A DNA stretch of 64,000 bases from DAOUJW01 sp034422115 (GCA_034422115.1 DAOUJW010000021.1:62001-126000); one strand, 5' to 3'. Positions 47,644 through 59,588 are shown, counted from the first letter of the stretch. Numbers and translations: made by a program. The notes: generated by a model from the letters alone, not told the origin.

Positions 47644-49059
47644 CTAAAGCCCCAGCTTCCCGGGGTTCATAATGTTGTTGGGGTCCAGCGCCGACTTTAT
47701 GCTGCGCAGCGCCTCCAGGTTGCTTCCAAGCTCACGGGGCATCAGGTGGACCAGCTTCGTCCCGATGCCGTGGACGTACTCCATCGAGCCTCCCATGTCC
47801 TGGGCCAGCGAAAGCACCTCGTCCGACGCGCCAGGCAGCTGGCCGGGTTCGCCTCGCTCCTCCATACCCACGTCCACAAGTATCATGGAGAAGAGCTCAG
47901 GCTGCGTCCAGAGGGAGTATTCCCTCACGTGCAGGCCGCGCTCCGCCGCAAGCTGCCGGCAGCGACGCCGGTACTCCAGCACCCTGGACGCGGGAAGGGC
48001 AACGTGGGGGTAGTCCGTGGTCCTGGGCCAGCCGCGGGTCGGCCGCTCCGCGGGCTTGCCGCTCAGGAAACGCTCCTTGTAGCTGTAGGCGGAGTCGTGG
48101 CGGGTGTCCCAGTAGCGCTGGGCCGGCTGCGGGCCAACGTCACTCCCGCTAGAGGCCAGGCACACCTTCAGCGTCCGCGCCACCTGCGCCTCCACCTCCT
48201 CGGCGTACCCCTCGAATACCAGGTACATCACCACCGTGGACGACTCGTCGGAGCCGTCCGGGCTGTAGACAGGCTCCTCGCTGAGGTCGATCAGCGCGGG
48301 CCTGAGGCCCAGGGAGAACATCTCCAGCATGGCGGCAAACCCGTCCTCGAATTGGGGAAAGGTGAAGGACTTGAAGACCCGGCTCTCAGGCAGCCGGAAG
48401 ACCCTGAGGGTGGCCCTGGTTATGATGCCCAGGACGCCCTCTGCGCCTATGAACAAGGGATGCAGCGAGGGGCCCGCCGACATCTTGGGCACGGCCTTTG
48501 TCTTGAGCATATCACCGTTGGGAAGCGCCACCTCCAGGCCAAGCACCTGCTCCCCCATTGAGCCGTACCTGGCGGCCCTGTACCCCACGCCGTTGGTGGA
48601 GATCGCGCCTCCGATGGTGGCTATGGGCACGCTGTAGGGGTCGTGGCCCAGCATGAAGCCCTCCGCGCCCAAGGCGTCGTTCAGGTCTCCCAGGATAACG
48701 CCCGCCTCTACGGTGACCGTCCTGTCCTGGGGGCTTATCTCCAGTATGCGGTTCATCCGCTTCAGGTCGACGGCTATGCCGCCCTTAAGGGGAGTTAGTG
48801 CGCCCGCAACGCCCGTGCCGCCGCCGTAGGGCACGATTGGTATGCTCTCGCGGCAGGCCAGCCTGACAGTCTCCGCGACCTCCTCGGCGGAGCCGGGGCG
48901 CGCGACCGCGAACACCCGCGGCGCGTTGGGGTCTACAGGCTCGCCACGCCACCGGCCAAAGGCGTCCATTGAGTAGGCCGCCAGGGAAGGCTCGTCAAGG
49001 AGTACGTTGTCCGGCCCAACAATGCGTTTGAGGTCTGTCTCCACAGACTGCAATATCAC
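47644..49059 (-). CDS. FAD-linked oxidase (GlcD/D-lactate dehydrogenase-like)
   Basis: A 471-residue flavoprotein that oxidises 2-hydroxy acids, such as glycolate or D-lactate. The PCMH-type FAD domain carries IPIVPYGGGTGVAGALTPL, ITVEAGVILGDLN-like VTVEAGVILGD and IGGAISTNGVGYRAARYG. The C-terminal domain has YVHGIGTKLVHLMPRE (substrate/flavin side) and ends SIKSALDPNNIMNPGKLGL, the family signature. Start GTG 49059. Confidence 0.93.
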   Translation of the reverse strand: MILQSVETDLKRIVGPDNVLLDEPSLAAYSMDAFGRWRGEPVDPNAPRVFAVARPGSAEEVAETVRLACRESIPIVPYGGGTGVAGALTPLKGGIAVDLKRMNRILEISPQDRTVTVEAGVILGDLNDALGAEGFMLGHDPYSVPIATIGGAISTNGVGYRAARYGSMGEQVLGLEVALPNGDMLKTKAVPKMSAGPSLHPLFIGAEGVLGIITRATLRVFRLPESRVFKSFTFPQFEDGFAAMLEMFSLGLRPALIDLSEEPVYSPDGSDESSTVVMYLVFEGYAEEVEAQVARTLKVCLASSGSDVGPQPAQRYWDTRHDSAYSYKERFLSGKPAERPTRGWPRTTDYPHVALPASRVLEYRRRCRQLAAERGLHVREYSLWTQPELFSMILVDVGMEERGEPGQLPGASDEVLSLAQDMGGSMEYVHGIGTKLVHLMPRELGSNLEALRSIKSALDPNNIMNPGKLGL

Positions 49060-49080
49060 CGCATGGCTCCGTTTACCCCC

Positions 49081-49120
49081 ATCCTGACCTTCCCCCGCGA
49101 GCGGGGGAAGGGACTACCAG
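49081..49120. repeat. CCTTCCCCCGC hairpin, copy 1
   Basis: ATCCTGACCTTCCCCCGC is followed by GAGCGGGGGAAGG. A near-identical unit lies at 53058-53093. Confidence 0.7.
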
Positions 49121-49176
49121 AACCCGATGGGAGTCGCTGAGAGGTTCGGGTATTGAGGGGGAAGTTGTCGCCGGAA

Positions 49177-50552
<1,376 letters not shown>

Positions 50553-50556
<4 letters not shown>

Positions 50557-51035
50557 GCGCGCGCCTCGACGGTGGCGACGGCCATTGCCCCTATGCCCTC
50601 GCCGCGGCCCGGAAACCCCAAGCCGTCGGTGGTGGTGCACTTGATGTTGACCTGGCCGGGGGACAACCCCGCTGTTTCGGCAATCGTTTCACGCATGTTC
50701 TGTACGTAGGGAGCAAGCCTTGGGCGTTCGGCGACTATTGTAGCATCCAGATTTACCACCTGCCACCCTTCCCGCGCCAGGAGGTCAGCAACCGTCTTCA
50801 GGAATATCAGGCTGGACGCGCCGCGATACTGCGGGTCCGACGACGGGAAGTGCGCGCCGATGTCCCCCAGGCCCGCGGCCCCCAGCATGGCGTCCACAAT
50901 GGCGTGCACCAGTACGTCGCCGTCGCTGTGCCCCGCCAGCCCCGACTCGTATTCAACAAGGACGCCGCCGAGCCACAGCGGAATGCCCGGCTCCAGCCTG
51001 TGCACGTCGTACCCTATTCCGGCGCGGGTGGACAT
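50553..51035 (-). CDS. ispF: 2-C-methyl-D-erythritol 2,4-cyclodiphosphate synthase
   Basis: Forms MEcPP in the MEP isoprenoid pathway. The 160-residue protein has GIGYDVHRLEPGIPLWLGGV and SGLAGHSDGDVLVHAIVDAMLGA with the zinc residues, GDIGAHFPSSDP and IKCTTTDGLGFPGRGEGIGAMA. It follows ispD by 12 bases and overlaps cysS by four. Confidence 0.97.
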
Positions 51036-51047
51036 GGATGGCTGTGG

Positions 51048-51743
51048 CTACCGCCTAGCCCTGTCCCGGAGGATGGCCTCCGCCAGCAGCAGGTCGGTCT
51101 TGGTGGTTATCTTGATGTTGTCCGGAGAGCCCTGGAACACCCTCACCTCGTGGCCCAGCATCTCCACCAGAGAAGCGTCGTCAGTAACCTCGTCCAAGTT
51201 GCCCTGGTACGCCTTCCGCAGTAGGTCGTAGCTGAACACCTGGGGCGTCTGGACGGCCCGCAGCTCATCCCTGGGCACCGTCCTGAGCACCACACCCTCC
51301 GCGTCCACGCTCTTGATGGTATCGTTGACGGGCACGGTTGGGATGGCGGCCCCGGTGCGCGCCGCCTCCTGTATGCACCGCTCCAGTATGTCTGGGGTAA
51401 CACATGGACGCGCGCCGTCGTGCACCATGACCCACCGGCAGGTAGACAGGCAGTCCAGGCCCGCCTTGACCGAGTCCTGCCGCCTCTCGCCGCCGGCGCA
51501 CACCCGGCTAACCTTACGCCAGCCCTCCTCCGCCGCCAGCGCGCGGCCCCGTTCAAGGTTGTCGCGGTGCAGCACCAGGACTATCTCGCCCACCTGCGGG
51601 AACTCCTCGAATGCCGCGACGGTGTGGGAAATCAGGGGCTTATCCAGCAGAGCCGCGAACACCTTGTCCACGTCGCCCATCCGCCGGCTGACACCCGCGG
51701 CGACAATGACCACGCCTGTTTCCGGCGATGAGTCCGGCGTCAC
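51048..51743 (-). CDS. ispD: 2-C-methyl-D-erythritol 4-phosphate cytidylyltransferase
   Basis: Couples MEP to CTP. The 231-residue protein has VVIVAAGVSRRMGDVDKVF (the nucleotide-binding GxxxRxx...K loop), CAGGERRQDSVKAGL, VMVHDGARPCVTPDIL and PVNDTIKSVD plus TPQVFSYDLLRKAY. It lies ten bases after the YacL-like gene and is the first isoprenoid gene of the operon. Confidence 0.96.
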   Translation of the reverse strand: MTPDSSPETGVVIVAAGVSRRMGDVDKVFAALLDKPLISHTVAAFEEFPQVGEIVLVLHRDNLERGRALAAEEGWRKVSRVCAGGERRQDSVKAGLDCLSTCRWVMVHDGARPCVTPDILERCIQEAARTGAAIPTVPVNDTIKSVDAEGVVLRTVPRDELRAVQTPQVFSYDLLRKAYQGNLDEVTDDASLVEMLGHEVRVFQGSPDNIKITTKTDLLLAEAILRDRARR

Positions 51744-51752
51744 GGCCGCGCC

Positions 51753-52802
51753 CTAGGTCGCGCTGGGCTGAGCGAAGATGATGCGGCCCGCGGCCGTCTG
51801 GAGCACCCTGGTTATGGACACGTCCAGGTGGGAGTTGATGTACTTCTTGCCGCCCTCTATCACCACCATTGTGCCGTCGTCCAGGAAGGCCACGCCCTGG
51901 CCGATCTCCCTGCCCTCCTGGATAACCCTCACCATCATCTCCTCGCCGGGAATGACCACGGGCTTGAGGGCGTTGGCAAGCTCGTTGATGTTGAGCACCC
52001 TCACGCCCTGAAGCTCCGCCACGCGGTTCAGGTTGAAGTCTGTGGTGAGGATGGGCGCTCTCATGGTCTTGGCCATCATCACCAGCTTGCCGTCCACCTC
52101 CGGCACGTCCCGCACGTCCTCGTCCAGGATCTGGATGGGCACGTCCTTCTCCTTGCGCAGCTTGTTGAGCATCTCCAGCCCTCTGCGACCCCGAGTGCGT
52201 CTGAGGGAGTCGCTGGAGTCTGCGATGTGCCGCAGCTCGTCCAGAACAAAGCGGGGGATGACCATCGTGCCCGCCACGAAACCCGTCTTGCTGATGTCGG
52301 CAATCCTGCCGTCGATTATGGCGCTGGTGTCCATGAGGACGCGGCTGTTGGCGTTATACCGCCCGGCCTGCCCGCCTCGACGGGAGCGGTCCGGTAGGAA
52401 CTGGGCAAAGTCCCGTTCCCTGGTCAACATAATCGCCATCCCCAGGGAGCCGAGTACAAGGCTCAGGCCGACGGGAACGGCCAGCCCCGGCCAGCCTGAG
52501 AGCCTGGAAAGACTTGTGGAAATCAGCGCCGCAACAACCAGGCCCAGTATCAGGCCAAGAGTCCCCGAAACCAGCGTGCTGAAGCTCATGTCCTGAAAGA
52601 CCCTGCGAGTCCACTGGATTGGGGTGAGAACCAGATAGGGAGCAACAGCCAGACCGAAAACACCGCCGGTCAGCATTCCGCCCAGGCCCCACGGGACGGG
52701 AGCCTCTTCATCCATCATCGACCCAACCCACAGCCCCAGAACCCATCCGCCCAGCCCGGCGAGCGCCAGCCCCACCAGGCGCAGCCACCATTGAATACCC
52801 AT
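51753..52802 (-). CDS. YacL-like PIN/TRAM-domain membrane protein
   Basis: A 349-residue protein with four N-terminal membrane segments (about 1-135), a PIN domain beginning RVLMDTSAIIDGRIADI and including ILTTDFNLNRVAELQGVRV, and a C-terminal TRAM domain (GEEMMVRVIQEGREIGQGVAFLDDGTMVVI). YacL-type proteins often stand before ispD and may act as membrane-bound RNases. ATG 52802 has AAGGAG eight bases before it; TTG 52853 is a weaker alternative. Confidence 0.92.
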   Translation of the reverse strand: MGIQWWLRLVGLALAGLGGWVLGLWVGSMMDEEAPVPWGLGGMLTGGVFGLAVAPYLVLTPIQWTRRVFQDMSFSTLVSGTLGLILGLVVAALISTSLSRLSGWPGLAVPVGLSLVLGSLGMAIMLTRERDFAQFLPDRSRRGGQAGRYNANSRVLMDTSAIIDGRIADISKTGFVAGTMVIPRFVLDELRHIADSSDSLRRTRGRRGLEMLNKLRKEKDVPIQILDEDVRDVPEVDGKLVMMAKTMRAPILTTDFNLNRVAELQGVRVLNINELANALKPVVIPGEEMMVRVIQEGREIGQGVAFLDDGTMVVIEGGKKYINSHLDVSITRVLQTAAGRIIFAQPSAT

Positions 52803-52875
52803 ATAGCCATCTCCTTCCGCCTCCTCCAGGGAGAACCAAATAATCCGGTCCAAAAACGGACACTAATACACCTTA

Positions 52876-52884
52876 AGTATAGCA
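52876..52884 (-). promoter_or_regulatory. Extended -10 promoter of the YacL-ispD-ispF-cysS operon
   Basis: TGCTATACT on the minus strand lies 73 bases before ATG 52802. Confidence 0.6.
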
Positions 52885-52961
52885 CACGCGCACTGGGCCA
52901 AAGCCAGACTCGTAATGCGAGGCAGCACGGGCGGGGGCACACACCTCTCCACCACCCCTGG

Positions 52962-53128
52962 ATTCCTGCCTACGGAGACCTTTGCAAAACCTCTTCCCCC
53001 TTCAAGGGGGAAGATTGAGATGGGGGTGAGCCGTGCGGGGACACGCCTCTTTTTACCCCCATCCTGACCTTCCCCCGCAAGCGGGGGAAGGGAGTTAGGA
53101 TTATTCAGAGGTCTCACTCCGCAGGAAT
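52962..53128. repeat. Composite element with the MITE-type ends
   Basis: The left end ATTCCTGC then GGAGACCTTTGCAAAAC and the right end, in reverse ATTCCTGC then GAGACCTCTGAATAA, match the terminal repeats of the 220-base elements. The inside is different: CTTCCCCCTT/AAGGGGGAAG (from 52993) and the CCTTCCCCCGC hairpin (53068-53091), with GATGGGGGT and ACCCCCATC in inverted order. The gap 52803-53214 holds nothing else except the palindrome at 53140. Confidence 0.65.
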
Positions 53129-53139
53129 GGGGGAGGATG

Positions 53140-53166
53140 TAGGGCGGTTCGCGAACCGCCCCTACA
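53140..53166. repeat. 28-base palindrome, copy 2
   Basis: The same as 15740-15767, with one G missing from the left arm. Confidence 0.85.
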
Positions 53167-53214
53167 ATGCGTTCAGACTGTTCAACAGGTTAATCTGTGC
53201 GATGACCTGGGCCT

Positions 53215-53928
53215 TCAGCCTGCCGGCCCGGTAATGGTTATGACGCGGCTGGTGTACATCAGGCGGGGCAACGCCTTCAGCGCCTCCAGGTTTGGGCGGT
53301 CTACGTTCAGGAGGCGCGGCAGTCGGATGCCCTCTAACCGCTCCATGTAGGGGCAGCGCTTCTCAAAGGCCAGCAGCGTGTGCCTGTCGCCGCCGAGCAG
53401 CATGTGGTCCAGAGGCCCCTCCCAAGCCTCCACCTGCGCCTGGAGCGTCTCAGCGGCCTTGTCCATGAGCGCCCGGGCCTGCTCCTCACGACGGCGGGCA
53501 AAGCGCCCGGAGGAGCTGCCGCCCTTCTTGTGTCTCCCCTTGACGAAGCGGCTGCCGACCTTGGACTGGGCCAGACGCTCCCCCTCGAAGACCCCGACGG
53601 CGTAGCCGCTGAGACGCAGCAGCACGACCAGTACAGTTCGCTGTTTGTCCAGGAGATCGCGCAGAGGGCCGGTGTTCCAGCCGGAATGCTCCGCCTGAGT
53701 CTCCACGGGAAAGGGCGGTAGCACAGCCTGTGACTCCTCTGGGCTCCAGAAGAGGAAGGCACCCGTACCGGAGTCCCGGACAGCCTCCGCCAAATATTCG
53801 TCCAATGGAACAGAGCTGGGGAGACCGCCGGAGGGCGGAATGCAGAGCGTGCGACCGCTTTTGGCCGGATTGTGCCAGCCATCGGCCAGGCGGCGTAATG
53901 CTCCAGAGGGTAAGTCCTGTTGTTCCAT
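53215..53928 (-). CDS. VLRF1/Vms1-like release-factor protein with changed catalytic motif
   Basis: A 237-residue protein of the bacterial VLRF1 family (related to eukaryotic Vms1/ANKZF1 and eRF1), thought to free peptides from tRNA on stalled ribosomes. The core VVLLRLSGYAVGVFEGERL, then SKVGSRFVKGRHKKGG at about 123-137 and GRFARRREEQARAL, followed by DHMLLGGDRHTLLAFEKRCP, matches the family. The loop reads GGSSSGRF; related actinobacterial proteins, as I recall them, have Gln at the place of Ser140. Loss of this Gln could change or abolish hydrolase activity. It lies next to mutS2 on the same strand, 26 bases away. Confidence 0.78.
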   Translation of the reverse strand: MEQQDLPSGALRRLADGWHNPAKSGRTLCIPPSGGLPSSVPLDEYLAEAVRDSGTGAFLFWSPEESQAVLPPFPVETQAEHSGWNTGPLRDLLDKQRTVLVVLLRLSGYAVGVFEGERLAQSKVGSRFVKGRHKKGGSSSGRFARRREEQARALMDKAAETLQAQVEAWEGPLDHMLLGGDRHTLLAFEKRCPYMERLEGIRLPRLLNVDRPNLEALKALPRLMYTSRVITITGPAG

Positions 53929-53954
53929 GTCAGGCTCCGGTTCGGAAATGGCCC

Positions 53955-56333
53955 TTACGCCAGCTCCACCACGGTAGCGCCGTCGGTGCGGTTGCCCTCC
54001 TCCGAGGCAAAGGAGTTCACCAGCGTGTGTCCGGTGAGATGCTGACGCAGGGCGTCTCGCAGCGCGCCCGTGCCCACGCCATGCACCAGGCGCACCGACG
54101 AGAGACCCGCCAGAGCCGCCCTGTCCAGGAAGCGATCCAGCCTGTCCAGCGCGTCCACCACCCGCACGCCGCGAAGGTCAAGATCGCGCTCCGCGGGCGT
54201 CTCGGCGGCGGGGGGTCTGGCGGCGGACGCGGCTCGCTGCCCAGGCGCGGCGGCCACCCTCTGCTCTATCTCGTCCAGGGACACTCTGAGTCTCACGGAG
54301 CCCAGCCCAAGCTCCACGTCGGACTCTTGCCTGGGCTCCGAGAGCACCTCAAGGGGCTGGCCGATGCCCCGCACCTGCACCATGTCTCCGGGCTTCAGCT
54401 GCCTGGTCCAACCCAGGCGCGCATCGTCTCCCCTCCACGCAGGCGATTGCAGGTCTCTCCTGACGCGCGAGACCTCCTGCCTGCGCCTCTGTATCTCCCG
54501 GGAGTCCTGGGCCGGCCCCGACGCCGGAAGCGACCGCTCAGCCTGGCGCAGCCGCCGCCACACCTCCTCCACCCTCGCCTGGAGCTCCCGGCGCGCCTCC
54601 ACCATCATCGCTTCCTTCTCCCGCTCCAGGTCTGCCAGCCTCGTCTCAAGCTCCTGCCGCAGCCCCTGCGCTCGGTCCAGCTCCTCACGGATTTCCCTGT
54701 GCCTCTCCACGGCCTGGTGACGCTCTCGCTGGAGGTCGTTCAACAGGCTCTCCGTCTGCCTGAAGGCGCCCGACAGCAGGGCGCGGGCGTCGTCGATAAC
54801 GTTCTGGGGCATACCCAGCCTGGTGGCGATGGTGAGGGCGTAGCTCCTCTCCGGCAGGCCGATGTTGAGCCTGTAGGTGGGCGCGAGGGTGTCCGGGTCA
54901 AGCTCCACGCTTGCGTTGACCATCCCCGGCCTCTCCTGCACAAAGGCCGCAAGGTCCCGGTGGTGGGAGGTGGCGACCACCGGAATGCCCCGCCGGTTAA
55001 GCTCCATGAGGATGGACTTGGCAAGGGCCGCGCCCTCCTCCGGGTCGGTGCTGGTTCCCAGCTCGTCTATCAGCACCAGCGACCGGCGCGTGGCGTGGTC
55101 CAGGAACCTGCTCAGGTTCTGCACGTGGGAGCTGAAGGTGGAGAGGGAGCGCTGGATGCTCTGCTGATCGCCTATGTCTGCGTAGAAGCCGTCGAAGACG
55201 CTGACGACCGCCTCTGTAGCCGGGACGTGCAGACCCGCCTGGGCCATAGCCGTCAGCAGGCCGGCCATCTTCAGCGACACCGTCTTGCCTCCGGCGTTGG
55301 GGCCGGTGATGAGGATGATTGATGAGTCGTCGCCAAGCTGGATGGTGTTGGGCACGACGTCTCCGGCCAGCAGCGGGTGGCGCGCCTCCGACAGGAGGAT
55401 GTACGGCTTATCGGACTGCGCCAGCGAGACGGGCGCGCCCCTAATCGACGCCGAGTATCTGGCCTTGGCCATTGCCAGGTCTATGCGCGCCAGCATGTCC
55501 ATGCCCAGAAGCAGATCGTCCTTCCGGTCGCCCACCGCGCCGGACAGCTCCCGCAGGACGCGCTCCTCCTCACGCACGGCCGCCAGTCGCAGCTCCTGCC
55601 ACTGGTTGCCCGCGGGAATGGTCTGCATTGGCTCCACAAACAGGGTCGCGCCGCTGTCGGACACGTCGTGGACAATGCCCTGGACGTTGTGGCGCATCTC
55701 CGCCTTCACCAGCAGCACCATGCGGCCCTGGCGCTGGGTTATGAGCGCCTCCTGCAGGACGCCCCTGCCGTACAGCCCCCGCATCATCCTCTGCAGGGAC
55801 CGCTCCAGCGCGTTGAAGGTCTCCCGGGAGCGGATGCGCATCTCCGCAAGCTGTGGCGATGCGCCGTCCAGCACTTCGCCGTCCCGGCCGATGGCGCGGG
55901 ACAGCTGCCGTTCCAGGTCTCGGAAGTCTGGTATCTGCCGTGCGAGATGGGACAGGATGCCGAGGTCGCTCTGAGAACCGACTACCGACCGCGCGCTTCC
56001 AAGGGCTCTGGCAGTGCCGGCGACGTCCCTGAGGTCTGCGCCGGGCAGTGTGCCCCCCAGCGCGGCGCTCTCCACCGGCTGGCGCACGTCCCGGGCGGCG
56101 CTGAACTCCACGTCCCTGCTGCGCTCAAGGAGGCGCACCGCCTCCGATGTCTCCTGCTGGCGGCGCTGCACGTCCTGGCGTGCGTAGGACGGCCGCAGGC
56201 CCAGGGCCAGCTCCCTGGCCATCGGCGTTTGAGTGTGGCCCGCCAGGCGCTCCGTCACCTGGTGGAACTCAAGAAGCTCCAGGGCCCTCTCACGGAGGTC
56301 ATCTTCGGGTGCGTCGATGGTGGCGTTGTCCAT
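53955..56333 (-). CDS. mutS2: MutS2 with Smr endonuclease domain
   Basis: A 792-residue MutS2. The ATPase has Walker A ITGPNAGGKTVSLKMAG, DIGDQQSIQRSLSTFSSH and Walker B SLVLIDELGTSTDPEEGAAL. A long coiled coil follows (about 510-620), and the C-terminal Smr domain starts DLRGVRVVDALDRLDRFL and has VRLVHGVGTGALRDALRQHL. MutS2 limits recombination or, in some bacteria, splits collided ribosomes. That second role suits its position next to a VLRF1-like gene. Start ATG 56333 behind GAAGG; GTG 56357 is an alternative. Confidence 0.95.
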   Translation of the reverse strand: MDNATIDAPEDDLRERALELLEFHQVTERLAGHTQTPMARELALGLRPSYARQDVQRRQQETSEAVRLLERSRDVEFSAARDVRQPVESAALGGTLPGADLRDVAGTARALGSARSVVGSQSDLGILSHLARQIPDFRDLERQLSRAIGRDGEVLDGASPQLAEMRIRSRETFNALERSLQRMMRGLYGRGVLQEALITQRQGRMVLLVKAEMRHNVQGIVHDVSDSGATLFVEPMQTIPAGNQWQELRLAAVREEERVLRELSGAVGDRKDDLLLGMDMLARIDLAMAKARYSASIRGAPVSLAQSDKPYILLSEARHPLLAGDVVPNTIQLGDDSSIILITGPNAGGKTVSLKMAGLLTAMAQAGLHVPATEAVVSVFDGFYADIGDQQSIQRSLSTFSSHVQNLSRFLDHATRRSLVLIDELGTSTDPEEGAALAKSILMELNRRGIPVVATSHHRDLAAFVQERPGMVNASVELDPDTLAPTYRLNIGLPERSYALTIATRLGMPQNVIDDARALLSGAFRQTESLLNDLQRERHQAVERHREIREELDRAQGLRQELETRLADLEREKEAMMVEARRELQARVEEVWRRLRQAERSLPASGPAQDSREIQRRRQEVSRVRRDLQSPAWRGDDARLGWTRQLKPGDMVQVRGIGQPLEVLSEPRQESDVELGLGSVRLRVSLDEIEQRVAAAPGQRAASAARPPAAETPAERDLDLRGVRVVDALDRLDRFLDRAALAGLSSVRLVHGVGTGALRDALRQHLTGHTLVNSFASEEGNRTDGATVVELA

Positions 56334-56421
56334 GCGGCCTTCGCTTGCGGGAATCACGCCCTCAGCTTAGCAGTACAGGCAGGGCTGCGTCCAGAAAGAG
56401 CCTATGCAAAACGCTGTTGCA

Positions 56422-56458
56422 CCCGCTCATACCCTTCGACAGGCTCAGGGTGAGCGGG
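56422..56458. repeat. TTCGACARGCTCA palindrome, copy A9 (single)
   Basis: CCCGCTCATACCC with TTCGACAGGCTCA and GGGTGAGCGGG: one complete, near-perfect unit between mutS2 and the hydrolase. Confidence 0.85.
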
Positions 56459-56474
56459 AATGGGTGCCCATTAG

Positions 56475-57260
56475 TCAGGAGTGGGTTTCGACGAAGGTGC
56501 GCATGGCGTCGAAGTACTGCTCACGGCCACGAAGCAGGAGGTCGTTGTGGCCCGCCATCGGGATTACCTCAATGGCCTTGTCCTCGGAGCTGACAGACTC
56601 GTAGAACTCAAAGGCCCTCTCAACGAGTATCAGGTCGTCCCGCTCGCCGTGAATGACCAGCAGGGGCAGGGTGACGGAGCGCACCTTCTCCTCGTGCAGG
56701 CGGAGCATCTCGGCGATAACCGGCTCATCCGGAGGCAGGCCCCATCGCTCTATCGTGCGCCCAATGCTGGCGGAGCCGCTCTCCATTATCAGCCCGGCTA
56801 TCTCGTCCTGGAAGCGGGCGGTGATCTCCAGCGCAGAGTGGCAGCCCATTGAGCGCCCCTTCACGAAGATGGGGCCGGTGAACCCCTCGGACGCCAGCAT
56901 CCGCTTGAAGTACGTGAACACCTCCGCGGCGTCGGAGGTCATTGTGGAGAAGGTTGGCAGCCCGCTGCTCTGGCCGTAGCCCCGGAAGTCGGCCACAAAG
57001 AAGCTCATGCCCGCCCGGTGGTACGAGGGGACCAGGGTGTCGTACTGGCAGGCCACCTCCCCGTTGCCGTGGAAGAAGAGGATGTTGGGCGAATTCGGCT
57101 CAAGGGGGTAGAACCTGGCGGACAGTGACACGCCGGTGCCCACGGGGATGAGGTGGTCGGTGGCGCCGGCGGGCGGCTGCGACCATATCCGCTGGGGGTA
57201 GAACATGGCCTGGCTCATAAGCGGGTGGTCCAGGGGTGAGTAGTCTATGGGCTGGTACAT
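56475..57260 (-). CDS. Alpha/beta hydrolase
   Basis: A 261-residue serine hydrolase. ILFFHGNGEVACQYD forms the oxyanion side, the nucleophile elbow is VKGRSMGCHSALE, the acid lies in VIHGERDDLILVER and the His in PMAGHNDLLL. No signal peptide is visible, so it is cytoplasmic. It resembles the YqiA/BAAT-like or YfhR-like groups; the substrate is unknown. Confidence 0.9.
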   Translation of the reverse strand: MYQPIDYSPLDHPLMSQAMFYPQRIWSQPPAGATDHLIPVGTGVSLSARFYPLEPNSPNILFFHGNGEVACQYDTLVPSYHRAGMSFFVADFRGYGQSSGLPTFSTMTSDAAEVFTYFKRMLASEGFTGPIFVKGRSMGCHSALEITARFQDEIAGLIMESGSASIGRTIERWGLPPDEPVIAEMLRLHEEKVRSVTLPLLVIHGERDDLILVERAFEFYESVSSEDKAIEVIPMAGHNDLLLRGREQYFDAMRTFVETHS

Positions 57261-57478
57261 GACGCCTCCTGTCGCGTGTTGACTCTATCAGGAGGCGGGC
57301 GGGTTGTCCAGCAGTTCATAATTGCGGTGGTGCATGGGTTTCGGCTACCTTACGCACGCCCTAGAAAAATGCAAGTAGGGCTGGCAAAACTGCTAATCCC
57401 AGTGCAGACGCCTGTTACACCCTCTTGTTTACTTGCAGTACCAGTCCATAACATCTGAGGTCCCTCTGCCTCGCGCGC

Positions 57479-57508
57479 TTGACAACCTTTCCCGCCATTT
57501 CTTATACT
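57479..57508 (+). promoter_or_regulatory. groES: groESL promoter
   Basis: TTGACA at 57479-57484 and TATACT at 57503-57508, with 18 bases between. Transcription should start near 57515, just before the CIRCE-like palindrome. The stretch 57261-57478 holds nothing I recognise. Confidence 0.8.
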
Positions 57509-57518
57509 ACGGCAGGAT

Positions 57519-57545
57519 TTAGCAGTCGGAGTCTGCGACTGCTAA
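57519..57545 (+). promoter_or_regulatory. CIRCE-like operator of groESL
   Basis: TTAGCAGTC, nine bases, GACTGCTAA. The CIRCE consensus for the HrcA repressor is TTAGCACTC-N9-GAGTGCTAA, so each arm differs at one base and the two changes match each other. It lies right after the predicted transcript start, the usual place. HrcA control of groESL under heat or protein stress is expected. Confidence 0.85.
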
Positions 57546-57590
57546 GTCTGCGCGAAAACTAAATACGCAAGTAGAAAAGGAGGTATGCAG

Positions 57591-57884
57591 GTGGCACGGA
57601 ATTTCCAACCCTTGGGTGACCGCGTAGTGGTGAGGCCCATAGAGCGGGAAGAGGTCTCCGCCGGCGGCATCGTCCTACCGGACACCGCCAAAGAGAAGCC
57701 CCAGGAGGGAGAGGTGATGGCCGTGGGCAAGGGCCGGGTTGCCGACGATGGAAAGGTGATAGAGATGGAGTCCAAGGTGGGCGACATTGTCATCTACTCC
57801 AGGTACGCCGGCAGCGAGTTCCGGGAGGACGGGGAGGACTTCCTGGTCCTCAGGGAGAGCGACATCCTGGCGAAGATCACCTAA
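57591..57884 (+). CDS. groES: Co-chaperonin GroES
   Basis: The heptameric lid of GroEL. The 97-residue protein has FQPLGDRVVVRPIEREEVSAGGI, the mobile loop VLPDTAKEKPQEGEVMAVG and GDIVIYSRYAGSEFREDGEDFLVLRESDILA. GTG 57591 is the start: AAGGAGGT ends six bases before it, while ATG 57585 directly touches the site. groEL follows after 38 bases. Confidence 0.97.
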   Translation: MARNFQPLGDRVVVRPIEREEVSAGGIVLPDTAKEKPQEGEVMAVGKGRVADDGKVIEMESKVGDIVIYSRYAGSEFREDGEDFLVLRESDILAKIT

Positions 57885-57922
57885 TCGATATCGTTATCAT
57901 TAAATCTGGGAGGTAGAGAATC

Positions 57923-59530
<1,608 letters not shown>

Positions 59531-59552
59531 GCTCCACCGCATAGTAGAGTGG

Positions 59553-59588
59553 AGAGGGGTCAGCCCGGTATTCCGGGCTGACCCCTCT
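59553..59588 (+). terminator. groEL: Hairpin terminator after groEL
   Basis: A perfect 16-base stem, AGAGGGGTCAGCCCGG with its complement, around loop TATT. It starts 22 bases after the groEL stop. The T-run is missing, so termination is probable by position and strength rather than by the complete signal. Confidence 0.65.

Noticed and set aside
53730..55322. A 530-codon plus-strand frame across the mutS2 gene
   Set aside because: mutS2 on the minus strand has all diagnostic motifs, and the opposite frame shows no recognisable domain and low-complexity Arg/Leu/His content.
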